Shown: positions 36,866 through 46,116, counted from the stretch's first letter. The stretch is 64,000 nucleotides of DNA from Nisaea sp. (GCF_017640745.1 NZ_JAEPQA010000002.1:62001-126000); one strand, 5' to 3'. A program made the numbers and translations. The notes: a model not told the origin generated them from the sequence alone.

Positions 36866-37723
36866 CTACTGATACCCGAGTTCCGACAGCATCGGTTCCG
36901 CCGCTTCGATCGCCGCCGCCTGTTCTTTTTCCGTGAGCTCCGCGCGCCAGCCACCGACGACGCCCTGGCGGTAATGCGAGCTGGCATCCGTCTCGCCGCG
37001 CTTGCGGCCGCCGGAGAGGCTCTCGAAGCTGGCTTTCTGGACCGCGGCCGCGACCAATTTCGGATCGTCCGGTGCGCCGAGGAAGCGGAACAGCTTTGCC
37101 GCCGTATTCTCAGCGTCCGCATGCAGGTCCTCGTACCGCACCTCCAAGAAGGCATGGCCCGCTGCGAGCTTGCGCGCCTCCAGAATCCGGTTGCGCCACT
37201 GTTCGCAATAGGAGGGGATGTAGTCCTCGCGCGAAATGTGCCCGACCAGTTTCGAATTGAAGCGGATATAGCCCGAGACCGCGCCGTCGCGCGGATCGCG
37301 GATGACATGGATGACGCGCGCTTCCGGATAGATCTGCCAGATGCGGCGGAGACTGGTTATGTTGTCCGGCGTCTTCTCGCCGACCGTGACCAGATCGGCG
37401 ACATCCTTGTCCCCGAGATTGGCGCCGGCGAGGGAGGCGAAGGAGGCCTTGAAGATCGGTCCCATATGGACGCCCCGGAGCCCGTTGACGCCCGGCCCCC
37501 AAGTGTCGACCAGGTCGTGACGGCGCCGGCTGTAGCTCTTAAGCATCTCATAGAGATTCGGGATCATGTCCTCGAAGAAGCGCGACTCGCCCATGCAGAG
37601 CACGTTCGGATGAGCGTTCAGCAATTGCTGCATCCAGGTCGTCCCGGACCGCGGCATGCCGCCGACAAAGAAGACCGGGAGTTCCAGCAGACGGGCATGG
37701 ACCGCGTCGAACGGATCGGGCAT
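36866..37723 (-). CDS. PAPS-dependent sulfotransferase family protein
   Basis: 285-aa predicted cytosolic sulfotransferase. The 5'-phosphosulfate loop is PRSGTTWMQQLLNAHP at 24-39 and the 3'-phosphate site is HVIRDPRDGAVSGYIRF. The central helix and C-terminal LEVRYEDLHADAENTAAKLFRFLG are typical of the Sulfotransfer family. The acceptor could be a glycan, lipid or small molecule. It follows the crotonase gene at 86 bp on the same strand and borders the AT-rich island. Confidence 0.9.
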   Translation of the reverse strand: MPDPFDAVHARLLELPVFFVGGMPRSGTTWMQQLLNAHPNVLCMGESRFFEDMIPNLYEMLKSYSRRRHDLVDTWGPGVNGLRGVHMGPIFKASFASLAGANLGDKDVADLVTVGEKTPDNITSLRRIWQIYPEARVIHVIRDPRDGAVSGYIRFNSKLVGHISREDYIPSYCEQWRNRILEARKLAAGHAFLEVRYEDLHADAENTAAKLFRFLGAPDDPKLVAAAVQKASFESLSGGRKRGETDASSHYRQGVVGGWRAELTEKEQAAAIEAAEPMLSELGYQ

Positions 37724-37809
37724 TCAGTCGTCCTCGAAGGAGTCGGATCCGAAGCCTTCCGGACCCGGTCCCGCTCATATGTGTTTCGCGGGCCGCAATC
37801 TAGACCAGG

Positions 37810-38607
37810 TCAGCGTCCCCGGAAAACCGGCTTTCGCTTTTCCATGAAGGCAGTCCGTCCCTCGACATAGTCCTCGCTCTCCATGCATTTCAGGACCAGC
37901 GCGTCGCAGGCTGCCGCGTCCTGATCCTCTTCCGGTTTCTCCAGCTCGATCAGCGCCCGTTTCGCGGTGTGAATGGCGAGCGGTGCGTTCTCGGAGATGC
38001 GGGACAGCAGGTCCTCGACATGGGCGTCGAGTTCGGCTTCTGGCAGGACCCGGTTGACCAGCCCCATCATCACCGCCTCGTCGGCGGTGAACTGCCGGGC
38101 GGTGTAGAAAATCTCGGCGGCGAAGGCGGGGCCGACGAGCGTGCGCAGGCGCCGGATGCCGTCCATCGCATAGCCGATGCCGAGCTTGGCCGCCGGCACC
38201 GAAAAGCGCGATTTCTCCGAGCAGACCCGGATGTCGCACTCGATCGCGACGGCGAGGCCGCCGCCGATGCAGAAGCCGTTGATCCGCGCGATGGTCGGTT
38301 TCTCCAGTGCCCGCATCACCTGCTGGAAGCGGGCGACGGCGCGGTCGTAGGTCTCCACCGCCTCCCGACTTGCCCGCTCGTCCCCGAACTTGGAGATGTC
38401 CGCGCCGGCGACGAACGCCTCGCTGCCCGCGCCGGTCAAGAGGATGGCGCGGACATTCTCGTCCCGCCCGAACGCCTCCAGCAGCTCGGCGCCGTGGGTC
38501 CACATTTCCAGCGACATGGCGTTGTGGCGGGCCGGATTGTTGAAGATCAGGCGGGCGATGCCGTTCTTGAACTCGGTCAGGATCGGCTGCGGGGCACTAG
38601 CGGGCAT
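37810..38607 (-). CDS. Crotonase-superfamily protein (enoyl-CoA hydratase/isomerase-like)
   Basis: 265-aa CoA-binding protein with the crotonase fold. Oxyanion-hole segments are FVAGADISKF (about 65-74) and NGFCIGGGLAVAIECDI (110-126). By eye alignment, both glutamates of classical enoyl-CoA hydratase are replaced: Ala119 where GGGCEL has Glu, and Ala139 in VPAAKLG where PE is usual. Simple hydration is therefore doubtful, and isomerase, hydrolase or other crotonase chemistry is possible. It lies 22 bp after a family III CoA-transferase, so the two probably act in one CoA-thioester pathway. Confidence 0.88.
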   Translation of the reverse strand: MPASAPQPILTEFKNGIARLIFNNPARHNAMSLEMWTHGAELLEAFGRDENVRAILLTGAGSEAFVAGADISKFGDERASREAVETYDRAVARFQQVMRALEKPTIARINGFCIGGGLAVAIECDIRVCSEKSRFSVPAAKLGIGYAMDGIRRLRTLVGPAFAAEIFYTARQFTADEAVMMGLVNRVLPEAELDAHVEDLLSRISENAPLAIHTAKRALIELEKPEEDQDAAACDALVLKCMESEDYVEGRTAFMEKRKPVFRGR

Positions 38608-38629
38608 TGGGTCTGCTTTCTGCTTCGGC

Positions 38630-39823
38630 TTAGATGACCTGCTTGTCGCGCAGGGCCTTGATCTCCTCGGCGCTCATGCCGAGTTCGCCCAGGATCTCGT
38701 CGGTATGCTCGCCGTAAGACGGGGGCGCGGCGACGAATTTGCTCGGCGTGCGGGAGAGAGTGATCGGCTGGGCAACGAGATCGATATCGCCGAGCTCCTC
38801 GGAGTGCACGGTCTGCTGCATGCCGAGATGCTTCACCTGCGGGTCGGCAAAGGTCTGGTCGATATTGTAGATCGGCCCGGCCGGCACGCCCTCCTTGTTG
38901 AAGAGATCGACCCAGTGCTTGGTGGTCTCGGTCAGAATCACGTCCTGGATGATGGCATTCAGCGTGTCGCGGTTCTCGGAACGCTTCGGCGCGGTGTCGT
39001 AGTCCTCGTTCTTCGGCAGGTCCGGACGGCCGATGGCTTCGCAGAACCGGGTCCAGATCTTCTCGCCCGAGACCGCGATGTTCATGTAGCCGTCGCTGGT
39101 CTTGAAGACGCCGGTCGGGATGCTGGTCGGGTGGTTGTTGCCCGCCTGCTTCGCGACCTCGCCGCTCATGGTCCAGCGCGAGGCCTGGAAGTCGAGCATG
39201 AAGATCTGCGCCTGCAGCAGCGACGTGTGGACCCACTGGCCCTTGCCGGACTGCTCGCGCTCGAGCAGCGCCAGCATGATACCCTGGGAGGCGAAGATGC
39301 CCGCGGTCAGGTCGGCGATCGGGATGCCGACCCGCATCGGGCCTTCGCCGGGCGCGCCGGTGATCGACATCAGACCGCCCATGCCCTGCGCGATCTGATC
39401 GAAGCCGGGCCGCTTGGCATAGGGACCGTCCTGGCCGAAGCCGGAGATCGAGGCATAGACCAGGCCCGGATTGTCCTTGGCCAGGGTCTCGTAATCGATC
39501 CCGAGGCGCTGTTTCACGTCGGGACGGAAGTTTTCGACGATGACGTCGGCGGTCTTCGCCATCTTCTTCAGGATGGCGAGGCCTTCGGGATCCTTCAGGT
39601 TCAGCGTCATCGCCCGCTTGTTGCGGTGCAGGTTCTGGAAGTCCGAACCTTCGCGCGCGCCGCCGAGCTGGTTGCCGGCCTCCATCGCCTCGGGGAGCTC
39701 GATCTTGATCACGTTGGCGCCCCAGTCGGCGAGCTGGCGCACGCAGGTCGGACCGGAACGGACCCGCGTCAGGTCCAGGACCGTGAAGCGGGAGAGGGCG
39801 GCGGAAGCGTGGATCGCGGGCAA
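38630..39823 (-). CDS. Family III CoA-transferase (CaiB/BaiF)
   Basis: 397-aa enzyme that moves CoA between carboxylic acids through an aspartyl-CoA intermediate. The catalytic Asp171 lies in GIPIADLTAG, and FQNLHRNKRAMTLNL and GFGQDGPYAKRPGFD are family hallmarks. The frame is open upstream, but a TTG start at 39823 with GGGAGA eight bases before it gives the expected N terminus (PAIHASAALSRFTVLDL). The substrate pair is unknown; the linked crotonase suggests an acyl-CoA catabolic route. Confidence 0.92.
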   Translation of the reverse strand: MPAIHASAALSRFTVLDLTRVRSGPTCVRQLADWGANVIKIELPEAMEAGNQLGGAREGSDFQNLHRNKRAMTLNLKDPEGLAILKKMAKTADVIVENFRPDVKQRLGIDYETLAKDNPGLVYASISGFGQDGPYAKRPGFDQIAQGMGGLMSITGAPGEGPMRVGIPIADLTAGIFASQGIMLALLEREQSGKGQWVHTSLLQAQIFMLDFQASRWTMSGEVAKQAGNNHPTSIPTGVFKTSDGYMNIAVSGEKIWTRFCEAIGRPDLPKNEDYDTAPKRSENRDTLNAIIQDVILTETTKHWVDLFNKEGVPAGPIYNIDQTFADPQVKHLGMQQTVHSEELGDIDLVAQPITLSRTPSKFVAAPPSYGEHTDEILGELGMSAEEIKALRDKQVI

Positions 39824-40218
39824 TTCATTTCTCCCTTGAAGCTGATTTTTTATATCTGAACCATGCGCCGGCGAAAGGAAACGCCCATTGGCGACGGTGT
39901 TTCGTGATTGGCCGGAAAAAATACACCGACAGATCTCGAAATCGCCATATTGGATTCCTATATTTTTCATATACCGGCAGTCCCCGGTAAACCGGCTTGG
40001 CGGAGGTTCCGTCAAGAACTGGTCCCCTTCTCCGACTCTTTGAAGGGTCGGAAACTTGAAAAAGCGGCGCCGCATTCCCCCCTCCCCCAGACCGGCGCCG
40101 CTTTCTTTGCGTGTAATCCGGAAATCGATCGCGGCGCCCTGACGCGTTGAGGCGCGGCGCGACCTCCCCTATTGTGAGCCCGCCCCACCGGCGGGGCAGG
40201 GATGAGGGCACTGCTTCA
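39824..40218. other. 395-bp intergenic region between CoA-transferase and ccmA
   Basis: This divergent promoter region holds no convincing gene. The left part (39900-39975) is AT-rich and probably contains the CoA-transferase promoter. The right part holds a strong inverted repeat (40061-40104) about 115 bp before ccmA. Confidence 0.7.
40061..40104 (+). repeat. 12-bp inverted repeat upstream of ccmA
   Basis: AAAGCGGCGCCG (40061-40072) and CGGCGCCGCTTT (40093-40104) are perfect complements around a 20-base, C-rich loop, followed by CTTTG. It may terminate incoming transcription or form a leader structure of the ccm transcript. Confidence 0.5.
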
Positions 40219-40905
40219 ATGCATGATTTCGGCGACCACCGCTTCGAGGGTAAGGCCGTGCGCTGCCGCAGGGGCGGACGCCTCGTCTTCGATCGGCTCG
40301 ATTTCGAACTGGCCTCGGGCGGTGTGCTTATACTCCGCGGACCGAACGGGAGCGGCAAGTCGAGCCTGCTCCGCGTTATGGCCTCGCTCGTGCGCCCGGA
40401 AGCGGGAAACATGCTCTGGGACGGCGCGCCGGTCCGCGACGATCCGGCGGCACACGCCGCGCGGCTGCACTATGTCGGGCACTCCGACGCCGCCAAGCCC
40501 GCCATGACAGCCGAGGAACTCCTCACCTTCTGGCGCGGGATGCGCGGCGGTACGGGCTGTCCCGTCGGCGAGGCGCTGGAGCGGTTCGGGATCGCGCACC
40601 GGGCCGACTTTCCGGCACGTTATCTCTCCTCCGGACAGAAACGCCGCCTGGCGCTTGCCCGCCTGCTGGTCAGCGAGGCGCCGCTCTGGATCCTCGACGA
40701 ACCGACGGTCGGGCTTGACGCTGACGGTGTCGGGTCGCTCGAGCAGGCGATCGCGGCGCACCGCGCGCGGGGCGGCATGATCGTCGCCGCCACGCATATC
40801 CGCTTCGAAACCGGCGACGCGGTCGCCGAACTCGACCTCTCCGCATTCGCGCCCGGGCCAGCGGATCTGGACGCGGCCGGCGACCTGTTCGCCGCCGCGG
40901 TCTGA
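40219..40905 (+). CDS. ccmA: Cytochrome c maturation ATPase CcmA
   Basis: 228-aa ATPase of the CcmABCD complex, which releases holo-CcmE after haem loading. Walker A GPNGSGKSS at 41-49, signature YLSSGQKRRLALARL, Walker B LWILDEPTVGLD. ATG 40219 is preferred over a longer frame beginning in the leader. First gene of a complete nine-gene ccm operon; ccmB follows after 7 bp. Confidence 0.95.
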   Translation: MHDFGDHRFEGKAVRCRRGGRLVFDRLDFELASGGVLILRGPNGSGKSSLLRVMASLVRPEAGNMLWDGAPVRDDPAAHAARLHYVGHSDAAKPAMTAEELLTFWRGMRGGTGCPVGEALERFGIAHRADFPARYLSSGQKRRLALARLLVSEAPLWILDEPTVGLDADGVGSLEQAIAAHRARGGMIVAATHIRFETGDAVAELDLSAFAPGPADLDAAGDLFAAAV

Positions 40906-40912
40906 AGCTGTC

Positions 40913-41578
40913 ATGAACGCTTTCCTCGCAATCGTCCGCCGCGATCTCTCGCTCGCCCTCCGCCAGGGCAGCGACGCCACCATGGCGCTGATGTTCTTCG
41001 TCATTGTCGTCACTCTGTTCCCGCTCGGCGTCGGCCCCGAACCCGGCGTGCTGGAGCGGATCTCTGCCGGCATCGTCTGGGTGGCGGCGCTGCTGGCCGC
41101 CATGCTCTCGCTCGACCGGATGTTCCAGTCCGACTACGACGACGGCACGCTGGAGCTGATGCTGCTGGCGCCGGCACCGCTGGAATTGCTGGTGCTCGGC
41201 AAGTGTCTCGCGCACTGGCTGACCACGGGGCTGCCGATGCTGCTGATCGCGCCGCTGCTCGGGCTGTTCATGAACATGCAGGCGGACGCCTTCCCGGTGC
41301 TGCTCGCCACCATGGCGCTTGGCACGCCGGTCCTGAGCCTGCTGGGCGGCATCGGCGCGGCCCTCGTGCTTGGCGCGCGAAGGGCAGGGGCGCTGGTCGC
41401 GCTGCTGGTGCTTCCGCTCACCATCCCGCTGCTCATCTTTGGCGTTTCAGCGATCGAGGCGGCGGTGACCGGGCAGTCGTCGAAGGCGCAATTGCTGATC
41501 ATCGGTGCCATGCTGCTCGCCACCCTGCCGCTCGCGCCCTGGGCGACCGCGGCGGCCTTGCGACAGGCTGTCAGTTGA
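40913..41578 (+). CDS. ccmB: Haem exporter permease CcmB
   Basis: 221-aa inner-membrane partner of CcmA with about six helices. Characteristic segments are FVIVVTLFPLGVGPEPGVL and FQSDYDDGTLELMLLAPAPL, the latter a cytoplasmic loop contacting the ATPase. It works with CcmC and CcmD to release CcmE-haem. Confidence 0.94.
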   Translation: MNAFLAIVRRDLSLALRQGSDATMALMFFVIVVTLFPLGVGPEPGVLERISAGIVWVAALLAAMLSLDRMFQSDYDDGTLELMLLAPAPLELLVLGKCLAHWLTTGLPMLLIAPLLGLFMNMQADAFPVLLATMALGTPVLSLLGGIGAALVLGARRAGALVALLVLPLTIPLLIFGVSAIEAAVTGQSSKAQLLIIGAMLLATLPLAPWATAAALRQAVS

Positions 41579-41648
41579 AGTTTCGCGCCCTTTGGTGTTC
41601 AACGGACGAAACGGTCGGACAAGACCGGCAACGGGAGATCATGCGCGG

Positions 41649-42374
41649 ATGAACTGGTTCCACTGGTTTGCCAACCCGGCGCGCTTCATGCGGCTCGCGG
41701 CGCGCCTGCAGCCCTGGATCATGGTGCTCGGCCTCGCGACCGGGGCCGCCGGGCTATACTACGGCCTTTTCGACTCGCCGCCCGACTACCAGCAGGGCGA
41801 GACGGTGCGGATCATGTATGTCCATGTCCCGTCGGCCTGGATGGCGATGTTCGTCTACACGATGATGGCGGTGGCGGCGGCCAGCTTCCTGATCTGGAAA
41901 CACCCGCTGGCCGACGTCGCGGCGCAGGCTGCAGCGCCGATCGGTGCCGGATTCACGCTGATGGCGCTGGTCACCGGCTCGCTCTGGGGCCAGCCGATGT
42001 GGGGCACCTGGTGGGTCTGGGACGCGCGCCTGACCTCGGTGCTGATCCTGTTCTTCCTCTATCTCGGCTACATCGCGCTGGTGAACGCGTTCGACGATCC
42101 GGAGCGCGGCTCGAAGGCCGGGGCGATCCTGTTGCTGGTCGGTGCGGTGAATATTCCGATCATAAAATTTTCCGTCGACTGGTGGAACACGCTGCACCAG
42201 CCGGCGAGCGTGGCGCGCATGGATGGACCGGCGATCGATCCCTCGATGCTGCTGCCGCTCATGCTGATGGCGGCCGCCTTCAAGCTCTATTTCCTCTATC
42301 TGCTGATCGTGCGGATGCGGGGCGAGCTGACGGCGCGCCGGATCCGGCTGCTGCGGCTCTCGGATGCGGCTTGA
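41649..42374 (+). CDS. ccmC: Haem-handling protein CcmC
   Basis: 241-aa six-helix protein that transfers haem to CcmE. The periplasmic tryptophan-rich WWD motif reads WGQPMWGTWWVWDARLTSVL, flanked by conserved His in MYVHVPSAW and TLHQPASV. The N terminus MNWFHWFANPARF sets the start at 41649, 70 bp after ccmB. Confidence 0.96.
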   Translation: MNWFHWFANPARFMRLAARLQPWIMVLGLATGAAGLYYGLFDSPPDYQQGETVRIMYVHVPSAWMAMFVYTMMAVAAASFLIWKHPLADVAAQAAAPIGAGFTLMALVTGSLWGQPMWGTWWVWDARLTSVLILFFLYLGYIALVNAFDDPERGSKAGAILLLVGAVNIPIIKFSVDWWNTLHQPASVARMDGPAIDPSMLLPLMLMAAAFKLYFLYLLIVRMRGELTARRIRLLRLSDAA

Positions 42375-42450
42375 GGCGCGACGCAAAGTCGCCTTGAACC
42401 GGCGGCGTTCAGACTAAATGATCTATGTCAGCGAATGAGTGCGGAGCGGG

Positions 42451-42663
42451 ATGCTGAGGGACTTTCTCGAAATGGGCGGATACGCGACCTATGTCTGGTC
42501 GTCCTATGCCGTCGTTCTTGTCGTACTCGCCGGCATGCTGATCGCTTCGTTGAATGCACTACGGGCGCGAGACAGCGAACTGAAGGCGCTCGAGGAACGG
42601 GTCGGCGGACGCCGGCAGCGCCGGAACCAGGGGCGCGTGGAGGAAATGGCCAATGACGCCTAA
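42451..42663 (+). CDS. ccmD: Haem exporter small subunit CcmD
   Basis: 70-aa single-helix protein: FLEMGGYATYVWSSYAVVLVVL followed by a charged cytoplasmic tail, as in other CcmD proteins. It is needed to release CcmE from CcmC. The frame may also begin at GTG 42439. It overlaps ccmE by 11 bp. Confidence 0.88.
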   Translation: MLRDFLEMGGYATYVWSSYAVVLVVLAGMLIASLNALRARDSELKALEERVGGRRQRRNQGRVEEMANDA

Positions 42664-43099
42664 GAGACGCCGTCTCTCGATCGTCCTGATCGGACTGACC
42701 ATGCTGGGTGCCGCCGCGGCGCTGGTGCTGACAGCGTTCGAGGAAAATCTCGTCTTCTTCTTCAGCCCGACCGAGCTGCAGGCGAAGGAGATCGCTCCGG
42801 ATCGGCGTATCCGGGTCGGCGGCCTCGTTCAGGAGAACAGCGTCGCCAGCTTCGAGAACGGTCTGCGCACAGAGTTTACCGTCACCGATCTCGAGCATTC
42901 GGTGAAAGTGGTCTATCGCGGCCAGTTGCCGGATCTGTTCCGCGAGGGGCAGGGCGTGGTCGCCGAGGGCAAGTTCGAGGGCGGGGTCTTCAATGCGAGC
43001 GAAGTGCTCGCCAAGCACGATGAGAACTACATGCCGCGCGAGGTCGCGGATGCGCTTAAAAAATCCGGTCGCTGGCAGCACGCAACGGAAAAACAATGA
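42653..43099 (+). CDS. ccmE: Haem chaperone CcmE
   Basis: 148-aa membrane-anchored periplasmic beta-barrel that carries haem covalently. The N-terminal anchor is RLSIVLIGLTMLGAAAALVL. The haem-binding His122 and axial Tyr126 lie in KHDENYMP, the classical His-type motif. Its stop overlaps the ccmF start by 4 bp. Confidence 0.97.
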   Translation: MTPKRRRLSIVLIGLTMLGAAAALVLTAFEENLVFFFSPTELQAKEIAPDRRIRVGGLVQENSVASFENGLRTEFTVTDLEHSVKVVYRGQLPDLFREGQGVVAEGKFEGGVFNASEVLAKHDENYMPREVADALKKSGRWQHATEKQ

Positions 43100-45090
43100 T
43101 CGCTGAAATCGGGCATTACGCCCTGACGCTCGCCTTTTTCGTCGCGCTCGCCCAGACCGCGGTGCCGCTCTATGGCGCGGCGCGGCGGGACCGGGCCCTG
43201 ATGGCCTTCGCCGGACCGGCCGCGTCAGCGCAGTTCCTTCTGATCGCGATCTCCTTCGGGGCGCTGACCCACGCCTATCTCACCTCCGATTTCTCCGTCG
43301 CCAACGTGGCCGAGAACTCCCACAGCCTGAAGCCGCTGCTCTACAAGATCTCCGGTGTCTGGGGGAACCACGAGGGCTCCATGCTGTTCTGGGTCCTCAT
43401 TCTCGCCCTGTTCGGCTTCGCCGTCGCCGCCTTCGGGAGCCAGCTTCCCGACAGCCTGAAGGCGCGGGTGATCTCCATCCAGGGGATGATCGGCCTCGCC
43501 TTCCTCGCCTTCATCCTGCTGACCTCGAACCCGTTCGAGCGGCTCGATCCTGCGCCGCTCGACGGCCGCGACCTCAATCCTCTGCTGCAGGACCCGGGGC
43601 TCGCCTTCCATCCGCCCATGCTCTATGTCGGCTATGTCGGCTTCTCGCTCGCCTTCTCCTTCGCCATGGCGGCGCTGATCGAAGGCAAGGTCGACCCGGC
43701 CTGGGCGCGCTGGGTCCGGCCCTGGACGCTGGGCGCCTGGACCTTCCTGACCGCCGGCATCACGCTCGGCAGCTGGTGGGCCTATTACGAGCTCGGCTGG
43801 GGCGGCTGGTGGTTCTGGGATCCGGTCGAGAACGCGAGCTTCATGCCCTGGCTCGCCGGCACCGCCTTGCTGCACTCCGCCATCGTGGTGGAGAAGCGTG
43901 ACGCGCTGAAGGCCTGGACCATCCTGCTCGCCATTGTGACCTTCTCGCTCAGCCTGATGGGCACCTTCCTGGTTCGCTCCGGGATCCTGACCTCGGTCCA
44001 TGCCTTCGCCGTCGATCCGGAGCGAGGGCTCTTCATTCTCGGCATCCTGATCGTCGCGGTCGGAGGCTCTCTGACCCTGTTCGCGGTGCGTGCTCCGGCG
44101 CTGAAGGCGAGCGGCCTGTTCGCGCCCGTCAGCCGCGAGGGTGGGCTGGTGCTGAACAACCTGATCCTCAGCGTGGCGACGGCGACGGTCTTCATCGGCA
44201 CGCTCTATCCGCTTTTCCTGGACGCCATGACCGGCGACAAGGTTTCGGTCGGCGCGCCGTTCTTCAATGCCACCTTCGTGCCGGTCATGATCCCGCTGCT
44301 GGTCCTGCTGGCACTCGGCCCGCTGCTTCCGTGGAAGCGGGGCAACCTGCGGGTCGCGGTCGAGAAGCTCTGGGTCAGCGCGCTCTTCACCGTCGTGGTG
44401 GCGGGCGGCATTCTGGTGCTCTCCGACGAGGCGCCGCTGGCGCCGGTTCTCGGCTTCGGTTTCGCCGCCTGGGTCGCGGGCGGTGTGGTCACCGAATTGG
44501 CCGAGCGCATCCGCCTGTTCCGCATCCCCGTCGGCGAGAGCCTGCGCCGGCTGGTGAAGCTTCCGGGCGCGGCCTACGGCATGAGCCTCGCCCATATCGG
44601 CATCGCGATCTTCATCTGCGGCGCTACCGGCGAGACCAACTGGACCCGCGAACTGGTTGTGGTCGCCAAGCCGGGCGACAGCATGACTCTCGGCCAGTAC
44701 GAGCTGGTGCTGGACGATCTGAGCCGCATTCAGGGCCCGAACTATTACAGCGACACCGCGACGCTGAGCGTGACAAAGAACGGCGAACCGTTCGCCGTGC
44801 TGGATCCCGAGCGGCGGCTCTATCCGGTGCAGCAGATGCCGACGACCGAGGCCGCCATTCGCTCCGGTATCGCGGGCGACCTCTATGTCGCGATCGGGGA
44901 GGGCAATGCGGCCGACGGCATCATCGTCCGGGTCTGGGTGAAGCCGCTGGTGCCCTGGATCTGGGCCGGAGCAATGATCATGGTGCTCGGCGGCCTGTTC
45001 TCGCTCTCCGACCGCCGCCTTCGGGTCGGTGCGCCGAAGCGATCGGCGAAAAGGCCGGGCGGCCCGGCCGTTGCGGAAGGTGCGGACTGA
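43096..45090 (+). CDS. ccmF: Haem lyase subunit CcmF
   Basis: 664-aa polytopic protein that ligates haem to apocytochrome c with CcmH and CcmI. The WWD motif reads WGGWWFWDPVENASFMPWL. Conserved periplasmic His residues lie in GNHEGSMLFW and DPGLAFHPPMLY. About 14-15 helices; normal length. The C-terminal periplasmic domain ends with one helix (LVPWIWAGAMIMVLGGL). Confidence 0.97.
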   Translation: MIAEIGHYALTLAFFVALAQTAVPLYGAARRDRALMAFAGPAASAQFLLIAISFGALTHAYLTSDFSVANVAENSHSLKPLLYKISGVWGNHEGSMLFWVLILALFGFAVAAFGSQLPDSLKARVISIQGMIGLAFLAFILLTSNPFERLDPAPLDGRDLNPLLQDPGLAFHPPMLYVGYVGFSLAFSFAMAALIEGKVDPAWARWVRPWTLGAWTFLTAGITLGSWWAYYELGWGGWWFWDPVENASFMPWLAGTALLHSAIVVEKRDALKAWTILLAIVTFSLSLMGTFLVRSGILTSVHAFAVDPERGLFILGILIVAVGGSLTLFAVRAPALKASGLFAPVSREGGLVLNNLILSVATATVFIGTLYPLFLDAMTGDKVSVGAPFFNATFVPVMIPLLVLLALGPLLPWKRGNLRVAVEKLWVSALFTVVVAGGILVLSDEAPLAPVLGFGFAAWVAGGVVTELAERIRLFRIPVGESLRRLVKLPGAAYGMSLAHIGIAIFICGATGETNWTRELVVVAKPGDSMTLGQYELVLDDLSRIQGPNYYSDTATLSVTKNGEPFAVLDPERRLYPVQQMPTTEAAIRSGIAGDLYVAIGEGNAADGIIVRVWVKPLVPWIWAGAMIMVLGGLFSLSDRRLRVGAPKRSAKRPGGPAVAEGAD

Positions 45091-45091
45091 G

Positions 45092-45637
45092 ATGTCGCGC
45101 GTGCTCTATCTGCTGCCGCTGCTGATCTTCGCGGTCATTGCGGGCTATTTCACCATTCCGATCCTGACCAAGAAGGATCCGCGCCTGTTGCCGTCGGTGC
45201 TGATCGACAAGCCGGCGCCGGGGCATGACCTGCCGGCCCTGCTGCAGGACAAGCCCGGTCTCGGGCCCGAGGATCTGAAAGGCGAGGTCAAGCTGGTCAA
45301 CTTCTTCGCCTCCTGGTGCGGCCCTTGTAGGGCGGAACATCCGATCCTGATGCGGCTCGCCGCCGAGGGAGCGGTGCCGCTGGTCGGGATCAACTACAAG
45401 GACCGTCCGGAAGCCGCCATCGGCTGGCTCCGGGAACTCGGAGACCCGTTCGGGCGCATAGGCGTCGATGCCGACGGCCGCGCGGCCATCGACTGGGGTG
45501 TCTATGGCGTCCCGGAGACCTATCTGGTGGATGCCGCGGGGCATATCCGCCACCGCCATGTCGGGCCGCTGACGGGTAAGGCCCTGAACGACACGATCCT
45601 TCCGATGGTCGAACAGCTCCGGGCGGGCAAAGGATGA
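45092..45637 (+). CDS. ccmG: Cytochrome c maturation thioredoxin CcmG (DsbE)
   Basis: 181-aa periplasmic reductant that keeps the CXXCH cysteines of apocytochrome reduced. One N-terminal anchor helix (YLLPLLIFAVIAGYF), then a thioredoxin fold with the active site Cys76-Gly-Pro-Cys79 in FASWCGPCRAEHP and the cis-Pro in YGVPETYLVD. ATG 45092 follows the ccmF stop by one base. Confidence 0.96.
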   Translation: MSRVLYLLPLLIFAVIAGYFTIPILTKKDPRLLPSVLIDKPAPGHDLPALLQDKPGLGPEDLKGEVKLVNFFASWCGPCRAEHPILMRLAAEGAVPLVGINYKDRPEAAIGWLRELGDPFGRIGVDADGRAAIDWGVYGVPETYLVDAAGHIRHRHVGPLTGKALNDTILPMVEQLRAGKG

Positions 45638-46116
45638 TCCGACACTCGATTCTTGGCCTCGTGCTGATTTGCCTCACGCTGCCCGTCCTCGCGGTGGAGC
45701 CGGCGGAAATGCTGAAGGATCCGGCCCTCGAGGCCCGGGCGCGGGAACTCAGCAAGGAGGTTCGTTGTCTGGTCTGCCAGAACCAGTCGATCGACGACAG
45801 CAATGCGGGGCTCGCCAAGGATCTCCGTGTGCTGTTGCGCGAACGGCTGGTCGCCGGTGACAGCGATGCGGAAATCAAGGAATTCCTGGTCGAGCGCTAC
45901 GGCGATTTCGTGCTGCTTAAACCTCCGGTAAAGGCCTCGACCTATGTGCTCTGGTACGGGCCGCTCGCGGTCGGTGTGCTCGGCGCCATCGGCGTCGCGG
46001 TCTTCCTGCTCCGCAGACGCGGCGGCAAGGCCGAAGATGTGGCGCCGGCCCCCTTGAGCGATGAGGAACAGCGCCGTATCGCGGCGCTTCTGGACGAGCA
46101 GGATCGGAAAGCCTGA
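45634..46116 (+). CDS. ccmH: Cytochrome c maturation protein CcmH (Ccl2)
   Basis: 160-aa thiol protein of the haem-ligation complex. After a signal peptide (ending about residue 20), the LRCXXC-type motif is Arg-Cys45-Leu-Val-Cys48-Gln-Asn. A C-terminal membrane helix (LAVGVLGAIGVAVFLLRR) ends the domain. It overlaps ccmG by 4 bp and ccmI by one base. Confidence 0.96.
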   Translation: MIRHSILGLVLICLTLPVLAVEPAEMLKDPALEARARELSKEVRCLVCQNQSIDDSNAGLAKDLRVLLRERLVAGDSDAEIKEFLVERYGDFVLLKPPVKASTYVLWYGPLAVGVLGAIGVAVFLLRRRGGKAEDVAPAPLSDEEQRRIAALLDEQDRKA

